Counted from the first letter of the stretch, positions 42,789-53,188 are shown. The stretch: 64,000 nt of DNA from Enterocloster aldenensis (GCF_003434055.1 NZ_QVEX01000003.1:62001-126000); one strand, 5' to 3'. The notes: a model not told the origin generated them from the letters alone. Numbers and translations are program-made.

Positions 42789-44873
42789 ATGTATGCTATG
42801 TATTATGTGGCTGTCGGTTCGCTGGCCGCACTGGCCTTTGCAGCCTGTATGTTTTTCAGGGTTAAGAAGGAACCCGGGGGCAGCAAAGAGATGCTGGGAA
42901 TCTCCAGCGCGGTACAGAAAGGTGCTAATGCGTATCTGAAGCGTCAATACAAAGGCGTAGGAATATTTTTTGCCGCGGTTTTTGTCATCCTTATGGGAAT
43001 GGCAATCTGCGGCTTTTTGAGTTTTTTTACACCTTTTGCTTTCCTGACAGGAGGATTTTTCTCCGGACTGTCCGGTTTCATCGGCATGAGGACGGCTACC
43101 ATGGCCAACTGCCGGACCGCCCAGGGCGCTTCGGAGAGCCTGAACAAGGGCCTGAGGGTTGCGTTTTCTGCCGGATCCGTCATGGGGTTCACGGTGGTCG
43201 GCCTGGGGCTTTTTGACCTGACTGTGTGGTATTTCATACTGAATATGGCCTTTGGCGCCCTGCCTGAGGGGGAACGGATTGCCCAGATAACAGCCAACAT
43301 GCTGACCTTTGGAATGGGTGCGTCCAGTATGGCCCTCTTTGCAAGGGTGGGCGGAGGCATTTTTACCAAGGCCGCGGATGTGGGGGCGGACCTGGTGGGC
43401 AAGGTGGAGGCGGGCATTCCCGAGGATGACCCCAGGAACCCGGCAGTGATTGCTGACAATGTCGGGGATAACGTAGGCGATGTGGCCGGAATGGGCGCTG
43501 ACCTTTACGAGTCCTATGTTGGTTCCATTGTTTCCACATCCGCCCTGGCAGTGGCCGCGGGCTACGGCGTCAGGGGAGTGGCTGTGCCCATGACGCTGGC
43601 TGCCCTGGGCGTGGTTGCATCCATTGCAGGAACATTTTTCGTGAACACAAAGGAGGACGCGACCCAGAAAAACCTGCTGACAGCCCTGAGGACAGGGACC
43701 TATATCAGCGCCGTTCTGGTGGTGATTGCAGCCTTTTTTGCCATCCGCATCCTGCTTCCGGGACAGATGGGGGTATATGCGGCCATTCTGTCCGGCCTGG
43801 CTGCAGGTGTGGCAATCGGCGCCATCACGGAATATTATACATCAGATTCCTATTCACCCACCAGGAAGCTTGCTGCCTCCAGTGAGACCGGCGGGGCCAC
43901 GGTCATCATAAGCGGACTGTCCCTGGGAATGATGTCCACGGTGGGGCCTGTTGTCGTTGTGGGGATTTCGGTCCTGGTCAGTTATTTCTGCGCAGGAGGC
44001 AAGGGTGACTTTAACGCAGGGCTTTACGGCGTGGGCGTTTCCGCTGTTGGAATGCTGTCCACCCTGGGGATTACCCTTGCAACGGATGCCTATGGCCCGG
44101 TGGCGGACAATGCGGGAGGTATTGCTGAGATGACCCATATGCCCGGGGATGTCAGACGTAAGACAGATGCCCTGGACTCCCTGGGCAACACCACGGCTGC
44201 CACCGGCAAGGGATTTGCCATCGGTTCCGCGGCCCTTACGGCCCTGGCCCTGATTGCGTCCTATATTGACAAAGTAAGGCAGATCGCGCCGGGACTGGAT
44301 CTGGACCTGTCCATCACCAATCCTCCGGTGCTGATCGGACTGTTCATCGGCGGCATGCTTCCCTTCCTGTTCGCATCCCTGACCATGGAGGCGGTGGGCG
44401 AGGCGGCCCAGTCCATTGTGGTGGAAGTGCGGCGGCAGTTTAAGGAGATAACCGGGCTGATGGAAGGAAAGGCCGAGCCGGATTACGGCGCATGTGTGGA
44501 TATGTGTACCAGGTCGGCCCAGAGGCTTATGGTCGCACCGGCCATGGTGGCGGTGGCGGTTCCCGTGGCAGTGGGGCTTCTGCTGGGGCCTCAGGGCGTG
44601 GCAGGACTTCTGGCAGGCAACACGGTGACCGGTTTTGTGCTGGCCGTGATGATGTCCAATGCAGGCGGGGCCTGGGATAATGCCAAGAAGTACATTGAGG
44701 GCGGCGCTTACGGGGGAAAGGGCAGTCCGCAGCACAAGGCAGCGGTTATCGGTGACACGGTAGGCGACCCCTTTAAGGATACCTCCGGGCCGTCCATCAA
44801 TATCCTGATTAAACTCACATCCATGGTGTCCATTGTATTTGCAGGACTGGTGGTGGCGGTGCACCTGCTGTAG
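42789..44873 (+). CDS. hppA: Membrane-bound sodium/proton-pumping pyrophosphatase
   Basis: A 694-residue polytopic enzyme (about 16 helices) that couples hydrolysis of pyrophosphate to ion export. The active-site loops are visible: [40 protein letters not shown] and, near the end, [19 protein letters not shown]. The segment [10 protein letters not shown] has Ala where potassium-independent enzymes have Lys, so it is of the potassium-dependent class, in which sodium pumps are common. It has a strong promoter of its own. It complements the PPi-type phosphofructokinases in the same window. Confidence 0.95.
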   Translation: MYAMYYVAVGSLAALAFAACMFFRVKKEPGGSKEMLGISSAVQKGANAYLKRQYKGVGIFFAAVFVILMGMAICGFLSFFTPFAFLTGGFFSGLSGFIGMRTATMANCRTAQGASESLNKGLRVAFSAGSVMGFTVVGLGLFDLTVWYFILNMAFGALPEGERIAQITANMLTFGMGASSMALFARVGGGIFTKAADVGADLVGKVEAGIPEDDPRNPAVIADNVGDNVGDVAGMGADLYESYVGSIVSTSALAVAAGYGVRGVAVPMTLAALGVVASIAGTFFVNTKEDATQKNLLTALRTGTYISAVLVVIAAFFAIRILLPGQMGVYAAILSGLAAGVAIGAITEYYTSDSYSPTRKLAASSETGGATVIISGLSLGMMSTVGPVVVVGISVLVSYFCAGGKGDFNAGLYGVGVSAVGMLSTLGITLATDAYGPVADNAGGIAEMTHMPGDVRRKTDALDSLGNTTAATGKGFAIGSAALTALALIASYIDKVRQIAPGLDLDLSITNPPVLIGLFIGGMLPFLFASLTMEAVGEAAQSIVVEVRRQFKEITGLMEGKAEPDYGACVDMCTRSAQRLMVAPAMVAVAVPVAVGLLLGPQGVAGLLAGNTVTGFVLAVMMSNAGGAWDNAKKYIEGGAYGGKGSPQHKAAVIGDTVGDPFKDTSGPSINILIKLTSMVSIVFAGLVVAVHLL

Positions 44874-44965
44874 GATTGGCCGGGGACGGCAAACATTTTC
44901 CACAAAGAAAGTCCGTCCTGTAAAAACAAATGTCCTCTGTACGCAAATTTTTTCATCGAAACCTA

Positions 44966-44994
44966 TTGACATCCTTGATAAAGTAAGGTATTAT
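44966..44994 (+). promoter_or_regulatory. Promoter of aspartate kinase gene
   Basis: TTGACA at 44966-44971, 17-base spacer, TATTAT at 44989-44994. The leader is about 85 bases; no lysine riboswitch features were found. Confidence 0.88.
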
Positions 44995-45083
44995 TTGCAC
45001 TTGTAACGCAGTAAAGGCCAGAGCGTGTTTTATTTTGTTAAGAATAGAGACAGTGCAAAGTAAGAGCAAGGGAGACAGATACG

Positions 45084-46403
45084 ATGAAAAAAGTGGTGAA
45101 GTTCGGCGGAAGTTCGTTGGCCAGCGCAAGGCAGTTCAAGAAGGTTGCGGATATTATCAGGGCTGACAAGTCCAGGAGATATGTGGTTCCTTCCGCACCA
45201 GGCAAGCGGAGTGACAAGGATGAGAAGGTTACGGATATGCTGTATGCCTGTTATGATGCGGTGGCAGAAGGCAGGTCCTACAAGAAAATCCTGGAGAAGA
45301 TCAAAAGCAGGTACATGGATATCATTGACGGCCTGAACTTAAACCTGAACCTGGACCACGAATTTGAACGGATAGAGGAGGACTTCCTGGCAAAGGCAGG
45401 AAGGGATTACGCTGCTTCCAGAGGCGAGTACCTGAACGGTATCGTGGTTGCCAATTATCTGGGATTTGAATTCATCGATGCCGCGGAAGTGATTTTCTTT
45501 GACGATAACGGTAATTTTGAGCCTGACCTGACCAATAAGGAGCTGTCCGAGCGCCTGGAGCATGTGGAGAAGGCCGTTATCCCGGGTTTTTACGGTTCAC
45601 GCCATGACGGAACGGTCAAGACGTTTTCCAGGGGAGGTTCCGATGTCACCGGCTCCATCGTGGCAAAGGCCATCCATGCGGATATGTATGAGAACTGGAC
45701 GGATGTGTCCGGCGTGCTGGTCACGGACCCAAGGATCGTGGATGACCCCGAGGTCATTGAAACCATTACATACAAGGAGCTGCGCGAGCTGTCCTACATG
45801 GGCGCCAGCGTGCTTCATGAGGATGCCATCTTCCCGGTGCGCAAGGAGGGGATTCCCATTAATATCAGGAACACCAACCGGCCCGAGGATAAAGGCACAC
45901 TGATTGTGGAGAGCACCTGCCGCAAGCCGCGCCATACCGTTACCGGTATTGCCGGCAAGAAGGGATTCTGCTCCATCAACATTGAAAAGGCCATGATGAA
46001 TGCCGAGGTGGGATTTGGCAGGAAGGTCTTAAGCGTATTTGAGCAGTACGGTATTTCCTTTGAGCACATGCCTTCAGGTATTGATACCATGACCGTATAT
46101 GTGCATCAGCCTGAGTTTGAGGAGTATGAGCAGTCCGTGATTGCAGGCATCCACAGGGCAGTGGAGCCGGATACGGTGGAGCTGGAGTCTGACCTGGCAT
46201 TGATTGCAGTGGTTGGCCGGGGCATGAGGTCCAACCGCGGCACGGCCGGAAGGATATTCTCCGCACTTGCCCACGCAAGGGTCAATGTGAAGATGATTGA
46301 CCAGGGTTCCAGTGAATGGAATATCATCATAGGCGTGGAGAATGACGATTTTGAGACAGCTATCCGCGCCATCTACGACATTTTCGTGATTACGGAGCTG
46401 TGA
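45084..46403 (+). CDS. Aspartate kinase
   Basis: A 439-residue amino-acid kinase that phosphorylates aspartate, the first step toward lysine, threonine and methionine. Motifs are VVKFGGSSLASARQF at the N-terminus, FSRGGSDVTGSIVA in the active site, and two ACT domains after residue about 290 (ITGIAGKKGFCSINIEKAMM; LIAVVGRGMRSNRGTAGRIF) for feedback control. The start follows GGGAGA. It is monocistronic, with a strong promoter and a terminator at 46467. Confidence 0.93.
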   Translation: MKKVVKFGGSSLASARQFKKVADIIRADKSRRYVVPSAPGKRSDKDEKVTDMLYACYDAVAEGRSYKKILEKIKSRYMDIIDGLNLNLNLDHEFERIEEDFLAKAGRDYAASRGEYLNGIVVANYLGFEFIDAAEVIFFDDNGNFEPDLTNKELSERLEHVEKAVIPGFYGSRHDGTVKTFSRGGSDVTGSIVAKAIHADMYENWTDVSGVLVTDPRIVDDPEVIETITYKELRELSYMGASVLHEDAIFPVRKEGIPINIRNTNRPEDKGTLIVESTCRKPRHTVTGIAGKKGFCSINIEKAMMNAEVGFGRKVLSVFEQYGISFEHMPSGIDTMTVYVHQPEFEEYEQSVIAGIHRAVEPDTVELESDLALIAVVGRGMRSNRGTAGRIFSALAHARVNVKMIDQGSSEWNIIIGVENDDFETAIRAIYDIFVITEL

Positions 46404-46466
46404 TAGTGGATGATGCCTGCACCGCCCGGGTGCAGGGATACAGGATGGTTTAGATGAGGAATGGAG

Positions 46467-46495
46467 TGGCACGGTGGGATACCGTGCCATTCTTT
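46467..46495 (+). terminator. Terminator after aspartate kinase
   Basis: TGGCACGGT (46467-46475) pairs exactly with ACCGTGCCA (46481-46489), GGGAT loop, then TTCTTTT. Confidence 0.88.
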
Positions 46496-46550
46496 TAAGA
46501 CACGGCCCGGGAAAACAAAAAATCCACGCAGGGTCAGGAGAGGATGGAAG

Positions 46551-47636
46551 ATGGGGAATATCGATGGCAGATGTGATAAAAAGGCTGTGATGAAATACGC
46601 CGGGGCTTTTATTGCCTGGGTGATTGGCTCGGGCTTTGCAACCGGGCAGGAAATCCTCCAGTTCTTCACAAGCTATGGCTATTACAGCTATGGTGTGGTG
46701 GTACTGAACCTGGTTGGGTTCCTGTTTCTGGGGCATATGCTTATGACCACGGGATATGCCCACAAAAAGGACGGCGGATTTAACCATTTTACCTATTATT
46801 GCGGAAAAAGGGCGGGAACCTTTTATTCATGGCTGGTCCTGGGAACCTTATTGCTGCTGATTGCCGTCCTGGTCTCAGGGGCAGGCGCCGCCCTGTCTGA
46901 GTATTATGGGCTGAACCGGTATATTGGCTCCCTGATTATGTCGGCCCTGGTCTTAGGGGCATATCTGGTTGGGTTTGAGCGCCTGATCCGGATCGTGTCT
47001 GCCATCGGTCCTGTGATTATCGTATTTACCTTGTTTGTGGGGGTGGTTACCGTAATCCGGGATTTTGGGAACATCACCCAGGCAGGGGAGTATGGGACGG
47101 CGCTGGCAGGGCTTCGGCCATCGCCCAGCTGGATGGTCAGTTCTGTTTTGTACCTGTCCCTTAATTTCCTCAGCGGCAGTACGTATTTCACTGCCCTGGG
47201 AATGACTGCCAAAAGCAGGAAGGACGCAAAATGGGGGGCAATCTGGGGCGCGGCCACCCTGGTCCTGTCAATTGCAATCATGAACACGGCCATCCTGCTC
47301 CATGGCGGGACAGCGGCGTCCCTGTCCGTACCTACCCTGTATCTTGCAAAGGAAATTTCCTTTGTGCTGGGGGTCGTGTTCTCCATCGTACTGGTCCTGG
47401 GCATTTTTTCCTCCTGTTCCACCATGATGTGGACGGTCTGCAACCGGATTCCCCTGCCGCCGGGAACCGGAAGACACGGCATGGCTGCGGCGGTAACCGT
47501 ATTTACCTATATCCTGGGCATGCTTCCATTCGCTAAACTGGTGAACCTGTTCTATCCCCTGGTGGGGTACCTGGGCCTTGTGTTCGTTGCCTGCGTCCTA
47601 TACAGGGGCATAAAAGGATTATTTGTTCTCCAATGA
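46551..47636 (+). CDS. YkvI family membrane protein
   Basis: A 361-residue polytopic protein with about ten helices, matching the YkvI group (COG3949), a transporter-like family of unknown substrate related to APC-fold carriers. The first helix has YAGAFIAWVIGSGFATGQEI, the usual signature. ATG 46551 follows AGGAGAGG; the longer open frame would begin inside the aspartate kinase terminator. It stands alone, 74 bases before the PPK2 gene. Confidence 0.88.
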   Translation: MGNIDGRCDKKAVMKYAGAFIAWVIGSGFATGQEILQFFTSYGYYSYGVVVLNLVGFLFLGHMLMTTGYAHKKDGGFNHFTYYCGKRAGTFYSWLVLGTLLLLIAVLVSGAGAALSEYYGLNRYIGSLIMSALVLGAYLVGFERLIRIVSAIGPVIIVFTLFVGVVTVIRDFGNITQAGEYGTALAGLRPSPSWMVSSVLYLSLNFLSGSTYFTALGMTAKSRKDAKWGAIWGAATLVLSIAIMNTAILLHGGTAASLSVPTLYLAKEISFVLGVVFSIVLVLGIFSSCSTMMWTVCNRIPLPPGTGRHGMAAAVTVFTYILGMLPFAKLVNLFYPLVGYLGLVFVACVLYRGIKGLFVLQ

Positions 47637-47710
47637 TAAAAAGTATGGTATACTGGATAAAATAGTAAAGAGCCTATGGTGATGCGCTTCAAGACAAGGA
47701 GGAACTGCAT

Positions 47711-49216
47711 ATGCTGGAAAAGATTGATTTAAATAAAACCGTGGATAAGAAATCGTACCGCAGGGTGATGGATGAGGCCTCCCGGAAACTGGGGCTGCTG
47801 CAGCGGGAGTGCAAGGCAGCGGGGATTCCGGTCATGATTGTGTTTGAGGGCATGGGAGCAGCCGGCAAGGGGGTCCAGATCAACCGGCTGATCCAGTCCC
47901 TGGACCCAAGAGGATTTGACGTGTATGCCTGCGACAGGCCCACTGAGGATGAGCAGATGCGTCCCTTCCTCTGGCGTTACTGGACCAAGACCCCGGCCAA
48001 CGGCAGGATTGCCATATTTGACAGAAGCTGGTACCGCAGCGTGCAGGTGGACCGGTTTGACGGACTGACAACCGAGGACAAGCTGGAGGGCGCCTATCAG
48101 GACATCCTGTCCTTTGAAAAGCAGCTAAGCGATGGCGGGACGGTCATCATCAAATTTTTCCTGTATATTGATAAGGAGGAACAGAAAAAGCGGTTTAAAA
48201 AGCTGGACGCTTCCAAGGAAACCTCCTGGAGGGTCACAAAGGAGGACTGGGAGAGGAACAGGCACTATGAACGCTATCTCAGGATGAATGAGGAAATGCT
48301 TGAGAAGACAGACACGGATTATGCGCCGTGGGCCATCATTGAATCAGTGGATAAGGATTATGCTGCCACCAAGATCGTGTCCTCTGTCATGGACAGGCTT
48401 CAGTACGAGCTGGAGAAAAGGAAGGCCTCAGCAGACAGTAGGACAGTGGGTACGGCGCCGGCCACCACCAGGGAGCGCTTTAAGAACGGCGTGTTGTCCG
48501 GGATTGACCTTTCCAAGAGCCTGACAGAAGAAGCGTACAAGGAGCAGGTAAAAAAGCTTCAGAAGCGGTTATCCGAACTGCACAGTGAACTGTACCGGTT
48601 AAGGATTCCCGTGGTGATCGGGTTTGAGGGCTGGGATGCAGGCGGCAAGGGCGGGGCCATCAAACGTCTGACAAGCCAGCTGGATCCCAGGGGCTACCGG
48701 GTGAACCCCACGGCAGCGCCCAATGACATTGAGAAGGTACACCACTATCTGTGGCGTTTCTGGAACAATGTGCCAAAGGCGGGCCATATTGCCATCTTTG
48801 ACCGCACCTGGTACGGCAGGGTCATGGTGGAACGGATTGAGGGGTTCTGCAGCGAGGCGGAGTGGAAACGGGCATACCAGGAGATCAACGAGATGGAATC
48901 CCACATGGCCAATGCCGGCGCCGTGGTGCTTAAGTTCTGGCTCCATATTGACAAGGATGAGCAGGAGCGCAGGTTCAAGGAGCGCCAGGCAGATCCCATG
49001 AAGCAGTGGAAGATAACGGACGAGGACTGGCGCAACCGCGAGAAGTGGGACATGTATGAGGAAGCGGTCAACGAGATGCTGGTGCGCACTTCCACCACCT
49101 ATGCGCCATGGATCGTGGTGGAAGGCAATGATAAGCGGTATGCCAGGGTAAAGGTCTTAAGGACGGTTGTGGATGCCCTGGAAAAGAAAATTAAGGAAGT
49201 AAAAGAAAAAAGATGA
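47711..49216 (+). CDS. Two-domain polyphosphate kinase 2 (polyphosphate:AMP phosphotransferase type)
   Basis: A 501-residue protein with two PPK2 domains. Domain 1 has the Walker A FEGMGAAGKGVQINRL (about 46-61) and FDRSWYRSV; domain 2 has FEGWDAGGKGGAIKRL (about 303-318) and FDRTWYGRV. In characterised two-domain enzymes the C-terminal domain transfers phosphate from polyphosphate to AMP, giving ADP; domain 1 is less conserved (MGAAGK versus WDAGGK). It overlaps the flavoprotein gene by four bases and starts the run PPK2-BaiN-cmk-ispH-rpsA. An AAGGAGG site lies upstream. Confidence 0.92.
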   Translation: MLEKIDLNKTVDKKSYRRVMDEASRKLGLLQRECKAAGIPVMIVFEGMGAAGKGVQINRLIQSLDPRGFDVYACDRPTEDEQMRPFLWRYWTKTPANGRIAIFDRSWYRSVQVDRFDGLTTEDKLEGAYQDILSFEKQLSDGGTVIIKFFLYIDKEEQKKRFKKLDASKETSWRVTKEDWERNRHYERYLRMNEEMLEKTDTDYAPWAIIESVDKDYAATKIVSSVMDRLQYELEKRKASADSRTVGTAPATTRERFKNGVLSGIDLSKSLTEEAYKEQVKKLQKRLSELHSELYRLRIPVVIGFEGWDAGGKGGAIKRLTSQLDPRGYRVNPTAAPNDIEKVHHYLWRFWNNVPKAGHIAIFDRTWYGRVMVERIEGFCSEAEWKRAYQEINEMESHMANAGAVVLKFWLHIDKDEQERRFKERQADPMKQWKITDEDWRNREKWDMYEEAVNEMLVRTSTTYAPWIVVEGNDKRYARVKVLRTVVDALEKKIKEVKEKR

Positions 49217-50457
49217 GCAATACAAAAGAGATAATAATTGCAGGCGGCGGGGCGGCGGGCATGGTTGCTGCCATTGCAGCGGTAAGGGAAGGCGCGCACG
49301 TGCACCTGTTTGAGAAGAATGAGAAGCTGGGCAAAAAGATATTCATTACGGGCAAGGGGCGCTGCAATGTGACCAATGCCTGTGATATGGAGGAAATGCT
49401 GGCAGCGGTGGTGAATAACCCCAAGTTCCTGTACAGCAGCTTTTACGGGTTTACAAACCAGGATATGATGGAGCTGCTTAAACAGGCCGGACTCAGGCTG
49501 AAGGTGGAGCGGGGCGGCCGCGTATTCCCTGAGTCGGACAAGTCGTCTGATGTAATCGCAGCCCTTTCTTCTATTTTAAAGAGGGAGGGGGTGGAAGTCC
49601 GCCTGAACCACAGGGTGGAAGGTCTGGCCGTGGAAGACGGCGTGTGCAGGGGAATCCGTGTGGGCGGCTGTGTGCAAAGCGGGGACCGCGTGATCGTGAC
49701 CACGGGCGGCCTGTCCTATCCGGCCACCGGTTCCACGGGCGATGGATATGGATGGGCCAGGGAGTGCGGCCATAAGATTACAGACCTGTCCCCGGCCCTG
49801 GTGCCTTTTGAGGCAGGGGAACTGGATACGGTAAAGGAATTGCAGGGGCTGTCCCTTAAGAACGTGGAGGCGGCCATATACGCTGGCAGGAAAGAGCTGT
49901 ACCGGGATTTCGGGGAAATGCTGTTCACACATTTCGGCGTCAGCGGCCCGCTGCTCCTGAGCGCCAGCTCATTTGCAGCCAAGGCCATCAGGAAACAGCC
50001 CCTGCGGCTGGTCATTGACCTTAAGCCGGCGCTGACAAGGGAGCATCTGGATGAGAGGATCCTGCGGGACTTTTCAGAAAGCAGGAACAGGCAGTTTAAA
50101 AACTCGCTGACCCATCTGTATCCGGCCAAGCTGATTCCGGTCATCATAAAGCGCAGCGGCATTGACCCGGATAAAAAGGTCAATGAAATTACGAAAGAGG
50201 AACGGTCCGGACTGGTGCGGACCACCAAGGAACTGGAGTTTACCCTCACAGGCCTCAGGGATTACAAAGAGGCAATCATTACCCAGGGCGGCATATCGGT
50301 CCGGGACGTGAATCCCGGGACCATGGAATCCAAGCATGTCCGGGGTCTGTACTTTGCAGGGGAGATACTGGATCTGGATGCGGTTACAGGCGGGTATAAC
50401 CTGCAGATTGCATGGTCCACGGGCTGGGCTGCCGGCAAGGGGGCTGCCAGGGAATGA
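49213..50457 (+). CDS. BaiN/YhiN-like FAD-dependent oxidoreductase
   Basis: A 414-residue flavoprotein of the HI0933 family: FAD-binding IIIAGGGAAGMVAAIAAVRE, KKIFITGKGRCNVTN, TTGGLSYPATGSTGDGYGWA and C-terminal YFAGEILDLDAVTGGYNLQI. One relative, BaiN, reduces bile-acid intermediates; most members are uncharacterised, and being next to PPK2 and cmk this one need not act on bile acids. It begins in a four-base overlap with PPK2 and is followed 53 bases later by cmk. Confidence 0.9.
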   Translation: MSNTKEIIIAGGGAAGMVAAIAAVREGAHVHLFEKNEKLGKKIFITGKGRCNVTNACDMEEMLAAVVNNPKFLYSSFYGFTNQDMMELLKQAGLRLKVERGGRVFPESDKSSDVIAALSSILKREGVEVRLNHRVEGLAVEDGVCRGIRVGGCVQSGDRVIVTTGGLSYPATGSTGDGYGWARECGHKITDLSPALVPFEAGELDTVKELQGLSLKNVEAAIYAGRKELYRDFGEMLFTHFGVSGPLLLSASSFAAKAIRKQPLRLVIDLKPALTREHLDERILRDFSESRNRQFKNSLTHLYPAKLIPVIIKRSGIDPDKKVNEITKEERSGLVRTTKELEFTLTGLRDYKEAIITQGGISVRDVNPGTMESKHVRGLYFAGEILDLDAVTGGYNLQIAWSTGWAAGKGAARE

Positions 50458-50510
50458 CGTTTCAGACACCGCCCTACCAGATACAAAAAGACAGGAGAGG
50501 AACTGGATAC

Positions 50511-51194
50511 ATGGGACATTTTAACATAGCAGTGGATGGTCCGGCAGGAGCCGGCAAAAGTACGATAGCCAGGATGGTGGCAGAAAAACTTGGATTCGTG
50601 TATGTGGACACAGGCGCCATGTACCGAACCATGGCATTACATTTTATCCGGCTGGGAATCAGCCCCGGGGATGAAGAAGCCATTGCCCGCGCGTGCCGGG
50701 ATGTGGATGTGACCATCTGTTACAAGGACGGGGCACAGCAGGTCATGCTGAACGGGGAAAATGTCACCGGCCTTATCCGCACCGAGGAGGTGGGCGGCAT
50801 GGCTTCGGCCACCTCCGTTTATGCGCCGGTAAGGAAGAAGCTGGTGGAACTCCAGCAGGAGCTGGCAAGAAAGACGGATGTGATCATGGATGGCAGGGAT
50901 ATCGGTACCTGCGTGCTTCCGGATGCACCTGCCAAGATTTATCTGACCGCCTCGGTGGAGGTACGGGCAGGCCGCCGGTTCAAGGAACTGACGGAAAAGG
51001 GCGTGGGGTGCACCCTGAAGGAGATTGAGGAGGACATCAGGGAGCGCGATTACCGGGATATGAACCGTGAGCACTCCCCGCTCAGGCAGGCCGAGGATGC
51101 CGTTCTGTTAGACAGCTCCGGGATGACCATTGAGCAGGTGGCGGATGCCATTATCCGCATTGCCTGTGAACGCGGTCTGGAGGTGGGCGCGTGA
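50511..51194 (+). CDS. cmk: Cytidylate kinase
   Basis: A 227-residue (d)CMP kinase. P-loop VDGPAGAGKSTIARMVAEKL, the CMP site DTGAMYRTMALH, and MDGRDIGTCVLPDA and the late RDYRDMNREHSPLRQAEDAV are visible. ATG 50511 follows AGGAGAGG; the frame upstream belongs to the overlapping flavoprotein gene. Its stop overlaps the GTG start of ispH-rpsA. The cmk-ispH-rpsA order is typical for Clostridia. Confidence 0.95.
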   Translation: MGHFNIAVDGPAGAGKSTIARMVAEKLGFVYVDTGAMYRTMALHFIRLGISPGDEEAIARACRDVDVTICYKDGAQQVMLNGENVTGLIRTEEVGGMASATSVYAPVRKKLVELQQELARKTDVIMDGRDIGTCVLPDAPAKIYLTASVEVRAGRRFKELTEKGVGCTLKEIEEDIRERDYRDMNREHSPLRQAEDAVLLDSSGMTIEQVADAIIRIACERGLEVGA

Positions 51195-53188
51195 GCCGGG
51201 AAGGGACGGGGCGCCAGGTAGTGGTGGCAAAAAGCGCAGGCTTCTGCTTTGGCGTGGAACGGGCAGTGGACCAGGTGTACCAGCAGATAGACGCCCTGAA
51301 GGCAGGGAAGGCCAAAGGCCCTATCTACACATTTGGCCCCATCATACACAATGAGGAGGTTGTCAAGGACCTGGAGGAAAAGGGGGTCATGGTGCTGGAG
51401 GATGAGGCCGCCCTCAGATTCCTGCCAAAGGGACAGGGAACCGTGATCATCCGCTCCCACGGTGTCAGCCGCCATATTTATGACATCCTTGAAGGGCGCG
51501 GGGTGGAGATAGTGGACGCCACCTGCCCCTTTGTGAAGAAAATCCACCGCATTGTGTCGGAGCACTCCGGGGCAGGGGACGCGGTCGTGATCATCGGCAG
51601 TCCGGAACATCCGGAGGTGGAAGGAATCAGGGGATGGGGGAATGAGTACACTACGGTCGTAAAGGATGGGGCGGGGGTGGATAATTATGTCCTTCCCCAG
51701 GGCAAAAAGCTTTGTATCGTGTCCCAAACGACATTTAATTACAACAAATTTAAAGAATTAGTTGAAAAATTTTTAAAAAAGGGTTATGATAGTAGTGTTT
51801 TAAATACGATTTGCAATGCAACACAGGAAAGACAAGTGGAGGCGGCGAAGATTGCTTCTCAGGTAGACGCCATGATTGTGATTGGCGGAAGGCATTCATC
51901 CAATACCCAGAAGCTATATGAAATTTGCCTCAAGGAGTGTAAGAATACGTCTTACATTCAGACACTCGGCGATTTAGATCCTGATAGTGTATCTTCTGTG
52001 CGCAGCGTAGGTATTACAGCTGGGGCATCCACCCCAAAAAAGATTATTGAGGAGGTTCATACCAGAATGGCAGAGCAGAGTTTTGCAGAGTTATTAAAGG
52101 AAGAGGAAGAATCAACCAAACCAATACGTACAGGAGAGATAGTCACCGGTCAGGTCATCGAAGTCAGCAAAGATGAGATTATACTGAGTATTGCAGGGAA
52201 TAAGTCGGAAGGCGTTATTACCCGTGATGAATACAGCAACGACAGTAATGTAGATTTGACTACCAAAGTACAGATTGGTGAGGAGATGGAAGCCAAGGTC
52301 ATTAAGCTGAATGACGGCGTGGGCATGGTTTCTTTATCCTATAAGCGTATGGCGGCAGACAGGGGCAACAAGCGCCTGGAGGAAGCATTTGAGAACCAGG
52401 AAGTCCTGACCGCAAAGGTAGCGCAGGTATTGGACGGCGGCTTAAGCGTCGAGGTTGAGGGCGCAAGGGTGTTCATCCCGGCAAGCCTTGTATCTGACAG
52501 CTACGAGAAAGACCTGTCCAAGTATGCAGGACAGGATATTGAGTTCGTCATCACTGAATTCAATCCTAAGAGAAGAAGGATTATCGGCGACAGAAAGCAG
52601 CTGCTGGTTGCACAGAAGGCACAGCTGAAGGAAGAACTGTTCTCCAGGATCCAGATTGGTGATGCAGTGGAAGGAACCGTTAAGAACGTAACTGACTTCG
52701 GCGCATTCATTGACCTGGGCGGCGCTGACGGACTGCTTCATATCTCTGAGATGAGCTGGGGCCGTGTTGAGAATCCCAAGAAGGTATTCAAGGCCGGCGA
52801 CCAGGTAAGGGTCCTGATTAAGGACATACAGGGCGAGAAGATTGCCCTGAGCCTGAAGTTCCCGGAGGCAAATCCATGGGTACAGGCATCTGAAAAGTAT
52901 GCGGTTGGCAATATCGTGGTTGGCCGTGTGGCACGTATGACTGATTTTGGCGCATTTGTTGAGTTGGAGCCAGGCGTGGACGCACTCCTTCATGTATCCC
53001 AGATTTCCAGGGAGCATGTGGAAAAGCCTGCTGATGTGCTGAGGATTGGCGAGGAGATTGAGGCAAGGGTCGTTGATTTTAACGAGGCAGACCATAAAAT
53101 CAGCCTGAGCATCAAGGCTATGATGGCACCTGTACAGCAGGATGCTGATGTGGCTGACGTGGATATTTCACAGTACACAGAAGAATAA
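51191..53188 (+). CDS. ispH-rpsA: Bifunctional IspH / ribosomal protein S1
   Basis: A 665-residue fusion. Residues 1 to about 290 are 4-hydroxy-3-methylbut-2-enyl diphosphate reductase, the last step of the MEP isoprenoid pathway, with three iron-sulfur Cys in GFCFGVERA, DATCPFVKK and TICNATQERQ. Residues about 314-645 hold four S1 RNA-binding repeats (TGEIVTGQVIEVSKDEI; TDFGAFIDLGGADGLLHISE; TDFGAFVELEPGVDALLHVS). It starts at GTG 51191 in a four-base overlap with cmk. This fusion is well known in Clostridia. Between about 51720 and 52300 GC and codon use differ from the flanks. A terminator follows at 53244. Confidence 0.95.
   Translation: MSREGTGRQVVVAKSAGFCFGVERAVDQVYQQIDALKAGKAKGPIYTFGPIIHNEEVVKDLEEKGVMVLEDEAALRFLPKGQGTVIIRSHGVSRHIYDILEGRGVEIVDATCPFVKKIHRIVSEHSGAGDAVVIIGSPEHPEVEGIRGWGNEYTTVVKDGAGVDNYVLPQGKKLCIVSQTTFNYNKFKELVEKFLKKGYDSSVLNTICNATQERQVEAAKIASQVDAMIVIGGRHSSNTQKLYEICLKECKNTSYIQTLGDLDPDSVSSVRSVGITAGASTPKKIIEEVHTRMAEQSFAELLKEEEESTKPIRTGEIVTGQVIEVSKDEIILSIAGNKSEGVITRDEYSNDSNVDLTTKVQIGEEMEAKVIKLNDGVGMVSLSYKRMAADRGNKRLEEAFENQEVLTAKVAQVLDGGLSVEVEGARVFIPASLVSDSYEKDLSKYAGQDIEFVITEFNPKRRRIIGDRKQLLVAQKAQLKEELFSRIQIGDAVEGTVKNVTDFGAFIDLGGADGLLHISEMSWGRVENPKKVFKAGDQVRVLIKDIQGEKIALSLKFPEANPWVQASEKYAVGNIVVGRVARMTDFGAFVELEPGVDALLHVSQISREHVEKPADVLRIGEEIEARVVDFNEADHKISLSIKAMMAPVQQDADVADVDISQYTEE

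Noticed and set aside
43854..44972. 372-codon antisense frame over hppA
   Set aside because: It is opposite the conserved pyrophosphatase with shadow-type composition and no ribosome site.
44874..45083. Lysine riboswitch upstream of aspartate kinase
   Set aside because: A strong promoter lies only about 85 bases before the start, leaving no room for the long lysine aptamer, and its motifs are absent.
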